In this document: piece by piece, positions 8,555 through 16,811 of the stretch | Position numbering within the stretch: the first letter of the stretch is position 1 | How the letters are laid out: each line of letters begins with the position of its first letter | DNA from: Pseudomonas nabeulensis | GTDB lineage: Bacteria; Pseudomonadota; Gammaproteobacteria; Pseudomonadales; Pseudomonadaceae | Assembly: GCF_004682045.1 (NCBI RefSeq) | Contig: NZ_QUZT01000010.1 | Span: forward strand, 60,549 to 124,548 | Length of the DNA: 64,000 bases | Direction of reading: 5' to 3' | Translations under genes and position numbers: made by a program | Notes under the pieces: generated by a model | Database searches by the model: none | What the model was told of the DNA's origin: nothing | What the model saw: the letters and a program-made list of their open reading frames with translations, nothing else

Positions 8555-9409
8555 ATGTTCGATCCCGTGTTGTTACGCAGCTTTGTCGCCGTGGTGGACT
8601 GCGGCAACTTCACCCGCGCCGCCGAGCGGCTGCACCTGACCCAATCCACCGTGAGCCAGCAGATCCGCCGCCTGGAAGACGCAGTGGCGTGTCAACTGCT
8701 GGACCGTGACCAACGTCGCGTGGTCGCCACCGCCGAGGGTGAGCGTCTGCTGGCCTACGCACGGCGCATCCTCGCGCTGCATGAAGAGGCCGCCGACGTG
8801 TTGATCAACCAGCAAAGCGACGGCGTGTTGCGCCTCGGCGTGCCGGAAGACTTTGCGTCCGAACGCTTGATGCCGCTGCTGTCGGCGTTTGTGCTGGCGT
8901 ATCCACGGGTGCGCCTGGAAGTCACCAGCGGCCTCGGCCCTGAGTTGCAGCGCCAATACCGCGCGGGGGAGTTCGATGTGTTGCTAGTCAAGCAGATGGG
9001 CGACAGCGACGACTGTATCGCCTCATGGCCCGAGCCGCTGTGCTGGGTCGACAGCCGCAGCACGCCGTGTCTGGGGCGCGATCCGCTGCCGTTGGTGGCG
9101 TTTCCAGTGGGCGGTTTGTACCGCAATGAAATGCTGCAACACCTGGAAGTGGGCGGCTGGCGCTGGCGCATCGGGTATTCCAGCGCCAGCCTGGCCAGCG
9201 TGTGCTCGGCAGTGGCGGCGGGGTTGGGCATCAGCCTGTTGCCGCTGCGCGTGGTACAGGCCGCGCACAGGGTATTGGGCGCGGACAGTGGTTTGCCGGC
9301 GGTGCAAGGCGTACGCCTGGCGCTGTATGCCCGCAGTGGTTTAGGGGCGGCGGGGCAGTGCTTGCAGAGCGAGTTGTTCGATTTATGCGCAAACAGTCCT
9401 GTTGAGTGA
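8555..9409 (+). CDS. LysR family transcriptional regulator
   Basis: A 284-residue LysR protein. The N-terminal helix-turn-helix is at about residues 5-62 (FDPVLLRSFVAVVDCGNFTR, then LTQSTVSQQIRRLE), followed by a ligand-binding domain. The ATG at 8555 was chosen because GGTGAG lies just upstream and the family normally starts here; ATGs 12 and 24 bases upstream are in frame. It is divergent from the deaminase-transporter operon, with about 105 bases between. That spacing and orientation are the usual signs of a LysR regulator controlling its neighbour. Confidence 0.88.
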   Translation: MFDPVLLRSFVAVVDCGNFTRAAERLHLTQSTVSQQIRRLEDAVACQLLDRDQRRVVATAEGERLLAYARRILALHEEAADVLINQQSDGVLRLGVPEDFASERLMPLLSAFVLAYPRVRLEVTSGLGPELQRQYRAGEFDVLLVKQMGDSDDCIASWPEPLCWVDSRSTPCLGRDPLPLVAFPVGGLYRNEMLQHLEVGGWRWRIGYSSASLASVCSAVAAGLGISLLPLRVVQAAHRVLGADSGLPAVQGVRLALYARSGLGAAGQCLQSELFDLCANSPVE

Positions 9410-9585
9410 TGCCTTTGCTGAATATTTTTTATGCATGAAAAGCATCGAAAAATAACACCTTGCCTGGAGCCCGCGTAAATCGTGGCTTTGACGTTTCTGG
9501 ATGTTTCATTTATTCAATTTTGATCTATGCATAACTGGAAAGATTACTTTAAGAGATAAGCGTCTGGCCCCGATGATTCAGCCCT

Positions 9586-9619
9586 CGACGGCCTTCCACG
9601 CAGGCCTGTCGGTTTTTTT
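9586..9619 (+). terminator. Rho-independent terminator upstream of tonB
   Basis: A hairpin with arms CGACGGCCT and AGGCCTGTCG (one bulged base) around a 7-base loop is followed at once by seven T. It sits 176 bases after the LysR stop and 26 bases before the tonB start, so it may end an untranslated transcript in 9410-9585 or attenuate tonB. Confidence 0.7.
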
Positions 9620-9645
9620 GTTTCAAAACCGTAGGGAGTGAATCA

Positions 9646-10458
9646 ATGGGCAATGTCCAGACCGCCGCCAGTGCACAAGAGGCGCAATGGCGTCACGCAC
9701 CGAGTGGTGAGTTGGTCGACCTTGGCCGGCCGCACCGCGCGCCGTTGGGGCAACTGCGAACGCAGAAGACCCCCAAGCGTTTCTCTAGCCGTCGCGAAGG
9801 GATTTTTCTCGGCTTGCTGGTGTTGGCCCTGCACGGTGCGGTGATCTATTGGGTGGCCCAGAAGCCAACCCCGGTGTTGCCGATTGTGCCGCCGGAAATT
9901 CCGCCGATGACCATCGAATTCTCCCAACCGGCACCGCCCGTGGTTGAGCCGCCACCGCCCGTGCCGCCACCACCACCGCCGCCTGTGGTCGAGCCACCGC
10001 CGCCGGTGGTGGATGAATTGGCCGCCAAACCGGCGCCGAAAAAACCGATTCCCAAACCCAAGCCCGTGCCAAAGCCGGTGCCCAAGCCTCAGCCCGCGCC
10101 CAAACCGGTCGAGCAACCGCCTGCGCCACCGACACCGGCACCGCCTGCGCCACCCGCTCCACCGGCTCCGGCCCCGGTAACACCCGCTTCGGCCAACGCC
10201 GCGTACTTGAAGAACCCGGCGCCCGAATACCCCTCACTGGCCCAGCGCCGGGGTTGGGAAGGCACGGTGTTGCTCAGGGTGCACGTACTGGCCAGCGGCA
10301 AGCCGGGTGAGATCCAGGTCCAGAAGAGCAGCGGTCGCCAGCAACTCGACGACGCCGCACTCGCCGCCGTGAAGCGCTGGAGCTTCGTACCGGCCAAGCA
10401 GGGCGATGTCGCCCAGGACGGCTGGGTCAGCGTACCGATCGATTTCAAGATTCACTAA
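9646..10458 (+). CDS. tonB: Energy transducer TonB
   Basis: A 270-residue TonB, which passes proton-motive force from ExbB/ExbD to outer-membrane siderophore and other receptors. A long cytoplasmic N-terminus of about 50 residues precedes a single transmembrane helix (about 53-69); this extension is also known in the TonB of other pseudomonads. The periplasmic spacer (71-190) is almost all Pro with Val, Glu, Lys and Ala. The globular C-terminal domain (about 194-270) has EYPSLAQRRGWEGTVLLRV and ends ...SVPIDFKIH. AGGGAG precedes the ATG. exbB follows after 54 bases. I found no convincing Fur box upstream. Confidence 0.95.
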   Translation: MGNVQTAASAQEAQWRHAPSGELVDLGRPHRAPLGQLRTQKTPKRFSSRREGIFLGLLVLALHGAVIYWVAQKPTPVLPIVPPEIPPMTIEFSQPAPPVVEPPPPVPPPPPPPVVEPPPPVVDELAAKPAPKKPIPKPKPVPKPVPKPQPAPKPVEQPPAPPTPAPPAPPAPPAPAPVTPASANAAYLKNPAPEYPSLAQRRGWEGTVLLRVHVLASGKPGEIQVQKSSGRQQLDDAALAAVKRWSFVPAKQGDVAQDGWVSVPIDFKIH

Positions 10459-10512
10459 CTATTCGGCTGCGGTGTGTTGCACACGCCGCGACCTGCACAG
10501 AGGGAACACATC

Positions 10513-11232
10513 ATGGCATTAGCATCTCCACTTGAATCCATCGAAAGCGCGGTGATCTGGCTGCTGGTGGTCTTTTCGGTCGCCACCTGGGGCCTGGCCC
10601 TGCTCAAGGGCGTGCAGTTTGGTCGCCTCAAGGCGCAGGATCGCAAATTCCACAAACAGTTCTGGGCGGCGTCGAGTCTCGACTCTGCCGCCGAACTCGC
10701 CGAGACCCAACCCGGCGCCGCTGCCCGCGTGGCCCAGGCCGGTTACGCCGCGATCCAGGTGGGCGAAACCCCGCACGCTGCCGACCTGAGCCAGGCGATC
10801 AACCATCAGGACCGCCTCGAGCGCGCCCTGCGTCAGCAAATCGTGCGTGAGCGCCGCTCCCTGGAAACCGGCCTGGCCGTGGTCGCCAGTATCGGCAGCA
10901 CATCGCCGTTCATCGGCCTGTTCGGCACCGTGTGGGGCATCATGGAAGCGCTTAAAGGCATCAGCGCCGCCGGCTCCGCCAGCCTCGAAACCGTGGCCGG
11001 CCCGATTGGTGCCGCCCTGGTTGCCACTGGTGTCGGTATCGCCGTCGCGGTGCCTGCGGTGCTGGTCTACAACTACTTCCTGCGCCGCCTCAAGTTGACC
11101 GCCGCCGACCTCGACGACTTCGCCCACGACTTCTACAGCCTGGCGCAGAAAAATTCGTTCCGCGTGCTGCTGCACCCGGCACTGAACAAAACCGCTGCCG
11201 GCAACCCGCAAAAAGTGAAGGAGGCGTCCTGA
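10513..11232 (+). CDS. exbB: TonB-system proton channel subunit ExbB
   Basis: A 239-residue MotA/TolQ/ExbB-family inner-membrane protein. Three helices are visible: about residues 10-30, then two long ones at about 125-150 and 165-195 separated by a short periplasmic turn. The conserved region FIGLFGTVWGIMEALKGIS and the following GPIGAALVATGVGIAVAVPA form the channel. AGAGGGAA lies just before the chosen ATG. It ends one base before exbD starts, so the two are translationally coupled. Confidence 0.95.
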   Translation: MALASPLESIESAVIWLLVVFSVATWGLALLKGVQFGRLKAQDRKFHKQFWAASSLDSAAELAETQPGAAARVAQAGYAAIQVGETPHAADLSQAINHQDRLERALRQQIVRERRSLETGLAVVASIGSTSPFIGLFGTVWGIMEALKGISAAGSASLETVAGPIGAALVATGVGIAVAVPAVLVYNYFLRRLKLTAADLDDFAHDFYSLAQKNSFRVLLHPALNKTAAGNPQKVKEAS

Positions 11233-11233
11233 G

Positions 11234-11635
11234 ATGGCCTTCTCCACGCAAGACAGCGATGAGGTGCTGAGCGAGATCAACGTCACGCCCCTGGTAGACG
11301 TGATGCTGGTATTGCTGGTGGTGTTTATCGTCACCGCGCCGCTGCTGACCAACGCGATCCCGATCAACCTGCCCAAGACCGAATCCGTGGCCCCGGTGGA
11401 GCAGAAAGACCCGCTGGTGGTGAGCATCGACGGCGCGGGCAAAGTGTTTATCAACAAGGACGAAATCCAGCCGGATTTGCTGGAATTCAACCTGCAGTCG
11501 GCGAAAGCCAAGGACCCGGAGGTTCGGGTGCAATTGCAGGCTGACGATGGAGTGAACTACGGCGAAGTGGCGCGAGCCATGGCGTCTATCGAGCGCGCGG
11601 GGATTACCAAGTTGTCGGTGATTACCGCCCGTTAA
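11234..11635 (+). CDS. exbD: TonB-system subunit ExbD
   Basis: A 133-residue ExbD/TolR-family protein: a short cytoplasmic start, one helix (about 18-40) and a periplasmic domain. The essential membrane aspartate is seen in INVTPLVDVMLVLLVVFIV. It completes the tonB-exbB-exbD unit and is followed by a U-tract hairpin terminator. Confidence 0.95.
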   Translation: MAFSTQDSDEVLSEINVTPLVDVMLVLLVVFIVTAPLLTNAIPINLPKTESVAPVEQKDPLVVSIDGAGKVFINKDEIQPDLLEFNLQSAKAKDPEVRVQLQADDGVNYGEVARAMASIERAGITKLSVITAR

Positions 11636-11661
11636 GTTGCAAAAGCCTCGACAAAATTTTT

Positions 11662-11694
11662 GGCCGTCTCCTTGGCAGGGTGCGGCCTTTTTTT
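11662..11694 (+). terminator. Terminator of tonB-exbB-exbD
   Basis: GGCCG and CGGCC pair across a 16-base loop and are followed by seven T, 26 bases after the exbD stop. The rest of the 316-base gap to the next gene holds the REP doublet at 11744-11830 and an AT-rich stretch just before the hydrolase. Confidence 0.75.
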
Positions 11695-11743
11695 GCGTGC
11701 GATTCCAGCCACATCAGGGCGTTCAATATGAAATGAGGGCAAT

Positions 11744-11830
11744 GTGGGAGGGGGCTTGCCCCCGATGGCGGTGTATCAGTCACAGATGTATTGGCTGACC
11801 CACTGCTATCGGGGGCAAGCCCCCTCCCAC
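11744..11830. repeat. REP doublet, standard arrangement
   Basis: Two perfect inverted REP arms (11744-11766 and 11808-11830) with GTGGG ends outward and a spacer of about 41 bases. Confidence 0.95.
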
Positions 11831-11951
11831 ATTTTGATCTTCATTAGGGTTGAGATTTTGGTTATTAATAAATAGCTTCTTATTCCTTAACGAATATAAC
11901 CCTCGTCCCTATACTGTCCAGCAACGTTAAACGCTGCAGGAGGGCACACCC

Positions 11952-12533
11952 ATGCACAGCGAGTCGATTCGTTACCTGATCGTGCCGGGCTGGCAAGGAT
12001 CGCCAGAAGATCATTGGCAAACCCATTGGCAGAACAGCCTGCCCAACAGCGCTCGCGTGGAGCAGGCCGATTGGCTGACGCCGCGTCGCGAAGACTGGGT
12101 GGCAGCGTTGGCCGAAGCCATTGCGGCCGACAGCACGCCGGTGATCCTGATCGCCCATAGCCTGGGTTGCATCACCGTGGCTCACTGGGCCGCCACCGCG
12201 CCCGTACATTTTTTGCGCCAGGTGCGCGGCGCCTTGCTGGTGGCCCCGGCCGATGTCGAACGCCCGGCTTGCTCGCCTGCCTTGCGTAATTTCGCGCCAA
12301 TTCCCACCACCCTGTTGCCGTTCCCCAGCCAAGTGGTCAGCTCCGACAACGACGCCGCTGTCAGCGCCCCGCGAGCCCTGGAGCTGGCGCGCAACTGGGG
12401 TGCCGAAGCCGGCATTTTGTCTGGCGCCGGCCATATCAATGTGAAGTCCGGCCACCAGCGCTGGGAGCAGGGTTTTTCTTACCTCTATCGCCTGCAAACC
12501 CGTCTTGAGCACCACGCCCGACGCACTGCCTGA
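11952..12533 (+). CDS. RBBP9/YdeN-family serine hydrolase
   Basis: A 193-residue alpha/beta hydrolase of the RBBP9/YdeN family. The N-terminal YLIVPGWQGSPEDHWQTHW is the family signature. The nucleophile elbow is AHSLG near residue 67, and the catalytic His is in AGHINVKSG near 167. There is no signal peptide, so it is cytoplasmic. The physiological substrate of this family is unknown. It lies 49 bases before the sigma-54 activator-like gene on the same strand, so the two are probably co-transcribed. GCAGGAGG lies before the ATG. Confidence 0.85.
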   Translation: MHSESIRYLIVPGWQGSPEDHWQTHWQNSLPNSARVEQADWLTPRREDWVAALAEAIAADSTPVILIAHSLGCITVAHWAATAPVHFLRQVRGALLVAPADVERPACSPALRNFAPIPTTLLPFPSQVVSSDNDAAVSAPRALELARNWGAEAGILSGAGHINVKSGHQRWEQGFSYLYRLQTRLEHHARRTA

Positions 12534-12582
12534 ACATTTTTCAACGCCCCGTCCCTGAGTGGATCCGGGGCGGGAGCCTGCC

Positions 12583-13509
12583 ATGAGTCTGCATGAAACC
12601 TACGGCCAGCCGCTGCTGACCTTCCCCGACGCCGATAAAAGCCCGCTGAGCATCCGCGCCAAGGCGCTGGTATTTGTCGACCCACGCTCGCGGCAATTGC
12701 GCGAAGACCTCGAAAGCCTCGCCCCCCGCGCCTTGCCGGTGTTGATTCGCGGCGAGACCGGTAGCGGTAAGGAACTGTTGGCGCGACACATTCACCGTGG
12801 CAGTGATCGCGGCGGCTTGTTTGTGTCGGTCAATTGCGGTGCGATCAGCCCGACTTACGCCGACGCCGAGCTGTTCGGCTATGCCGCCGGCAGCCACAGT
12901 GGCGCGGCCAGCAGCCGGGCAGGGTGGTTCGGTTCGGCCAATGGCGGCACCTTGTACCTGGATGAGATCGGCGATTTGCCGCTGCCGATCCAGGTCAAGC
13001 TGCTCTCCGCGCTGGAGAACCACGAAGTCACCCGCGTCGGTGCCCATCAGCCAAGCCCGGTGGATGTGCGCCTGGTCGCCGCCACCAGCATCGACCTGGC
13101 CCAGGCCGTGGCGGCGGGCAAGTTCCATGAGCGTCTGTTCCATTACCTGAGTGAAGGTCAGCTGGAGTTGCCTGCGTTGCGCGAGCGGGTCGGCGATATT
13201 TTGTCCCTGGCCGAATATTTCCTCGGCATCTACAGTCAGCGCCTGGACTTGCCGGTGCCATTGATCAGCGACGCGGCGCAGCAAGTGCTGGAGCATCACA
13301 GTTGGCCGGGCAATACCCGCGAGTTGGAAAACGTTATTCACTTTGCCTTGCTGGTGAGCAGTGGCGACGAGATTTTGCCTGAGCATTTGAACCTGCCGGT
13401 GGCCGGTTCGCCGCTGGAGCAGGTGCAGCGGATCTTCAACAGCGCCAGCCCGGCCGAGCAAGAAACCTTGCGTAAGTTCCTACATGAACAAAATGGAATA
13501 TCAACGTGA
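12583..13509 (+). CDS. Degenerate sigma-54 activator-like AAA+ protein (SfnR-like)
   Basis: A 308-residue protein consisting almost entirely of a sigma-54-activator AAA+ domain. Walker A GETGSGK is at 57-63 and Walker B TLYLDEIGD at 123-131. Three things are unusual. The loop that touches sigma-54, normally GAFTGA, reads GSHSGA at 103-108. The arginine-finger segment, normally FRxDLxxRL, reads FHERLFHYL at 181-189, so both arginines are replaced. The protein stops about 35 residues after the WPGNTRELEN segment and has no Fis-type DNA-binding domain. The N-terminus (SPLSIRAKALVFVDPRSRQL) resembles, as I recall, SfnR-type sulfone-utilisation activators. It may have lost activator function or act through another protein. 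The start has GGGAG upstream. Confidence 0.75.
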   Translation: MSLHETYGQPLLTFPDADKSPLSIRAKALVFVDPRSRQLREDLESLAPRALPVLIRGETGSGKELLARHIHRGSDRGGLFVSVNCGAISPTYADAELFGYAAGSHSGAASSRAGWFGSANGGTLYLDEIGDLPLPIQVKLLSALENHEVTRVGAHQPSPVDVRLVAATSIDLAQAVAAGKFHERLFHYLSEGQLELPALRERVGDILSLAEYFLGIYSQRLDLPVPLISDAAQQVLEHHSWPGNTRELENVIHFALLVSSGDEILPEHLNLPVAGSPLEQVQRIFNSASPAEQETLRKFLHEQNGIST

Positions 13510-13636
13510 ATAAAAGATATTGTTCGGGAATAAAAAATCTAGGTATCGTCACACCCACGCCGCGATAGCACTTCGCTGGCACACTCTATAAAAACGGTCG
13601 TCACAGACGCCCCCGGAATTCCGATAAGGACACTGC

Positions 13637-14419
13637 ATGAAAAAGGTTCTGTTGTTTACCGCACTGGCGGCTGCCCTGACCGCAAGCTTCGCCCAGGCCA
13701 ACGAGAAGCTGGTGGTTGCCGCCACCCCGATCCCGCACGCGGAGATCCTCGAACTGGTCAAGCCAACCCTGGCCAAAGAAGGCGTGGACCTGGAAATCAA
13801 GGTCTTCACCGACTACGTACAACCCAACGTACAAGTGGCCGAAAAGCGCCTGGACGCCAACTACTTCCAGACCCTGCCGTACCTGGAAAACTTCAACAAG
13901 GGCAAGGGCACCAACCTGGTGACCGTGGTCGGCGTACACGTTGAACCGTTTGGCGGCTACTCGAAAAAGATCAAGAAAATTGAAGACCTGAAAGATGGCG
14001 CCACCGTGGCCATCCCGAACGAAGGTTCCAACAGCGGCCGCGCCCTGTTGCTGCTGCAAAAAGCCGGTGTGATCACCCTGAAAGATCCAACCAACGCCCT
14101 GGCCACCCCGAAAGACATCGCCAGCAACCCGAAACACCTGAAATTCAAAGAGCTGGAATCGGCCCTGCTGCCACGCGTACTGGACCAGGTTGACCTGGAC
14201 CTGATCAACACCAACTACGCCCTGGAAGCCGGCCTGAACCCAGCGAAAGACGCGCTGATCCTGGAAAGCGCCGACTCGCCGTACGTGAACTTCCTGGTGG
14301 CTCGCCCGGACAACAAGGACAGCGACGCGATCCAGAAACTGTCCAAGGCCCTGACCAGCCCTGAAGTCAAAGCCTTCATCGAGAAGAAGTACAGCGGCGC
14401 GGTCGTGCCAGCGTTCTGA
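13637..14419 (+). CDS. metQ: MetQ/NlpA-family methionine-type substrate-binding protein
   Basis: A 260-residue periplasmic binding protein of the NlpA/MetQ family. A cleavable signal peptide is seen at residues 1-22 (ending SFAQA); there is no lipobox Cys, unlike E. coli MetQ. Family landmarks are FTDYVQPN, ANYFQTLPYL, AIPNEGSNSGRALLLLQKAG and LDLINTNYALEAGL. No metN or metI is adjacent, but a full metQ-metN-metI set lies at 26638-29199, so this may be a second binding protein for that importer or for an unlinked one. Its likely ligands are methionine or a related sulfur compound. It is followed by a good terminator, so it is probably monocistronic. Confidence 0.88.
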   Translation: MKKVLLFTALAAALTASFAQANEKLVVAATPIPHAEILELVKPTLAKEGVDLEIKVFTDYVQPNVQVAEKRLDANYFQTLPYLENFNKGKGTNLVTVVGVHVEPFGGYSKKIKKIEDLKDGATVAIPNEGSNSGRALLLLQKAGVITLKDPTNALATPKDIASNPKHLKFKELESALLPRVLDQVDLDLINTNYALEAGLNPAKDALILESADSPYVNFLVARPDNKDSDAIQKLSKALTSPEVKAFIEKKYSGAVVPAF

Positions 14420-14448
14420 TGTAACTCAAAACCCCCTTCAAGGTTTCA

Positions 14449-14480
14449 ACGCCGACGGCTTGCATAGCGTCGGCGTTTTT
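14449..14480 (+). terminator. Terminator of the metQ-like gene
   Basis: A hairpin ACGCCGAC / GTCGGCGT with a 12-base loop is followed by a T-run, 30 bases after the stop. The rest of the 313-base gap to the next gene holds the REP doublet at 14512-14613 and an AT-rich stretch with an AGGTAT...ATACCT inverted repeat (14668-14695) that may be an operator. Confidence 0.85.
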
Positions 14481-14511
14481 TATTGCCCGAAATTTGTACT
14501 GCATTCCAAAT

Positions 14512-14613
14512 GTGGGAGGGGCGGTGCGACGATTCGACTTGCCCCCGATGGCGGTGTATCAGTCACTGATTAGTTGGCTGACACTCCCTCATCGGGGGCA
14601 AGCCCCCTCCCAC
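14512..14613. repeat. REP doublet, first arm carries the 16-base insert
   Basis: The first arm (14512-14549) has the insert CGGTGCGACGATTCGA in its loop, the reverse complement of the insert seen in four other doublets. The second arm (14591-14613) is standard. This is therefore the same variant element in the other orientation. Confidence 0.93.
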
Positions 14614-14732
14614 ATTTTGAACAGTGTTGAGTCAGATAGGTTTTTGGGTGATATCAATATGCTATTTAGGTATTTAAATAATATTTTTTATACCTTTAAA
14701 GTTGCCGCTACCCGGCGTTCCCTGGATTCCCG

Positions 14733-15398
14733 ATGACCTTTGATTTCGCTTTTATCCTCAGCACCCTGCCGGCGTTTCTAAAGGCCGTGGGCGTGACGCT
14801 GCAAGTGGGCCTGATTGCCATTGCCACCTCCCTGCTGGTCGCCCTGATCAACGCCGCGTTGCTGGTATTCCGCACGCCTTACCTGTCGCGCCTGGTGGCG
14901 TTGTACGTGGAGCTGGCGCGTAACACGCCGCTGCTGATCCAACTGTTTTTCGTGTACTTCGCGCTACCGGCCCTGGGTTTCAATATCTCCGGGTTCTGGG
15001 CGGCGATCATCACCATGACTTTCCTCGGCGGCGCCTACCTCACCGAAGTGCTGCGTGCCGGTGTGGAAGCGGTGCCGCTGGCGCAGATCGAGTCGGGTAA
15101 ATCCATCGGCCTGTCCGACTGGCAGTTGTTGCGCCATGTGATCCTGCCACAGGCTGGCATCCTCAGCCTGCCGGCGCTGTTCGCCAATTTCATCTTCCTG
15201 CTCAAGGAGACCACCGTGGTCTCCGCCGTGGCGGTGCCAGAGATTCTCTACACCACCAAGAGCTACATCGCCCTCTACTACAAGACCTACGAAATGCTCG
15301 CCGTGCTGACGCTGATTTGCGTGTTGCTGTTCTTGCCGCTGTCGCTGCTGCTCAGCCGCCTGGAAAGGAGGCTCCAGCATGGCCAGTTCGGTTCTTGA
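14733..15398 (+). CDS. Polar amino-acid ABC transporter permease (first)
   Basis: A 221-residue HisMQ-family inner-membrane permease with about five helices. The coupling loop is seen at about residues 105-135 (AVPLAQIESGKSIGLSDWQL). ELARNTPLLIQLFFVYFALP near residues 55-75 is typical of amino-acid importers. It is the first of four overlapping genes (permease, permease, ATPase, binding protein). The ribosome site before the ATG is weak. The upstream gap is AT-rich and may hold the operon promoter. The amino acid cannot be named from the permease alone. Confidence 0.9.
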   Translation: MTFDFAFILSTLPAFLKAVGVTLQVGLIAIATSLLVALINAALLVFRTPYLSRLVALYVELARNTPLLIQLFFVYFALPALGFNISGFWAAIITMTFLGGAYLTEVLRAGVEAVPLAQIESGKSIGLSDWQLLRHVILPQAGILSLPALFANFIFLLKETTVVSAVAVPEILYTTKSYIALYYKTYEMLAVLTLICVLLFLPLSLLLSRLERRLQHGQFGS

Positions 15399-16038
15399 GT
15401 TGCTGTGGGTGTCGTTGCCGCAACTGGGCAAGGGCGCTGCGCAAACCCTGTCGATTTCCTTCTTGAGCATCGCCTTCAGCACCGTCGGCGGCGTGTTGTA
15501 TGGCGTGTTGCGCACCTTGAACAACAAGGTGATCAACGCGGTGTTGCGGGTGTACCTGGAGCTGTTCCGGGCGATCCCGGTACTGGTGTGGCTGTACCTG
15601 CTGTTTTTTGGCCTGCCGATCTTCTTTGGCTTGAGCATTCCAAGCTTCTGGTGTGCGGTGCTGGTGCTGTCGTTGTGGGGCGCCAGTGAAGTCGGCGAAG
15701 TGGTGCGCGGCGCCTTGCACTCGTTGCCCCGTGGCCAGCGTGAGGCGGGCTTGTCGATTGGCCTGTCGGACCCGCAACTGTACGGCTACGTGCTGTTGCC
15801 CCAGGCCCTTAAGCGCACGACGCCGCCGACCATCAACGTCTACACGCGCATCATCAAGACCAGCTCCCTGGCGGTGCTGATCGGCGTGGTGGACGTGATC
15901 AAGGTCGGCCAGCAAATCATCGAGCGCACCTATGAGTCCGTATTGATCTACGGCGTGCTGTTCCTGTTTTTCTTCTTTATCTGCTACCCGTTGTCGGCCG
16001 CCTCCAAGGTGCTGGAACGGCGCTGGGCCCAAGCATGA
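15379..16038 (+). CDS. Polar amino-acid ABC transporter permease (second)
   Basis: A 219-residue HisMQ-type permease, paralogous to its upstream partner and overlapping it by 20 bases. AGGAGG inside the end of the previous gene serves as its ribosome site. The family segment YLELFRAIPVLVWLYLLFFG and the coupling loop SLPRGQREAGLSIGLSDPQL are clear. The two permeases would form the heterodimeric membrane pore. Confidence 0.9.
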   Translation: MASSVLELLWVSLPQLGKGAAQTLSISFLSIAFSTVGGVLYGVLRTLNNKVINAVLRVYLELFRAIPVLVWLYLLFFGLPIFFGLSIPSFWCAVLVLSLWGASEVGEVVRGALHSLPRGQREAGLSIGLSDPQLYGYVLLPQALKRTTPPTINVYTRIIKTSSLAVLIGVVDVIKVGQQIIERTYESVLIYGVLFLFFFFICYPLSAASKVLERRWAQA

Positions 16039-16811
16039 GCGCATTGATCGAGTTCCAGGGTTTCAATAAATTCTTCGGTGAACAGCAGGTGCTCAAGGGC
16101 ATCGACCTGAGCGTGCACAGCGGCGAAGTGGTGGTGATCCTCGGCCCCAGCGGCTGCGGCAAAAGCACCTTGCTGCGCTGCTTGAACGGGTTGGAAGTGG
16201 CCCACAGCGGCAGCCTGCGCTTTGCCGGTAATGAGCTTTTGGACAAGAAAACCGACTGGCGCCAAGTGCGCCAGGACATCGGCATGGTGTTCCAGAGTTA
16301 TCACCTGTTCCCCCATATGAGCGTGCTCGACAACATCCTGCTCGGCCCGCTGAAAGTGCAAAAACGCGACCCCCGCGAAGCCCGTGAGCAGGCCGAAAAA
16401 CTGCTGGAGCGCGTGGGACTTGCCGACAAACGCGACGCCTTCCCGCGCCAGCTCTCCGGCGGGCAGCAACAGCGCATCGCCATCGTGCGTTCGTTGTGCA
16501 TGAATCCCCAGGTCATGCTGTTTGATGAGGTCACCGCCGCCCTCGACCCGGAAATGGTCAAGGAAGTGCTGGAAGTGATCCAGGACCTGGCCCGCGATGG
16601 CATGACCCTGCTGATCGTCACCCACGAAATGGCCTTTGCCCGCGCCGTCGCCGACCGCGTGGTGTTTATGGAGGCTGGTCGCATCCTCGAACACAACACC
16701 CCCGAGGCATTCTTTACGAACCCGCAAACCGCACGCGCGCAGCAGTTCCTGGAGAAGTTCTCCTTTGTTTCAACACTGCCCAAGAAAACCAAGGAACTGG
16801 AGTTGCTATGA
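16035..16811 (+). CDS. Polar amino-acid ABC transporter ATPase
   Basis: A 258-residue ABC ATPase of the GlnQ/HisP type. Walker A GPSGCGKST is near residues 37-45, the signature LSGGQQQR near 140-147 and the H-loop HEMAFARAVADRVVFM near 198-213. The Walker B segment reads VMLFDEVTAALDP, with Val where most relatives have Pro. It overlaps both neighbours by four bases (ATGA), so all four genes are tightly coupled. It drives the two permeases upstream. Confidence 0.93.
   Translation: MSALIEFQGFNKFFGEQQVLKGIDLSVHSGEVVVILGPSGCGKSTLLRCLNGLEVAHSGSLRFAGNELLDKKTDWRQVRQDIGMVFQSYHLFPHMSVLDNILLGPLKVQKRDPREAREQAEKLLERVGLADKRDAFPRQLSGGQQQRIAIVRSLCMNPQVMLFDEVTAALDPEMVKEVLEVIQDLARDGMTLLIVTHEMAFARAVADRVVFMEAGRILEHNTPEAFFTNPQTARAQQFLEKFSFVSTLPKKTKELELL

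Noticed and set aside
9410..9645. A Fur box upstream of tonB
   Set aside because: The AT-rich stretch has GCAT words but no 19-base match good enough to claim.
12583..13636. A frameshift that would restore the missing DNA-binding domain of the sigma-54 activator-like gene
   Set aside because: The bases after the stop (13510-13636) are AT-rich promoter-like sequence, and I found no Fis-type helix-turn-helix there in any frame.
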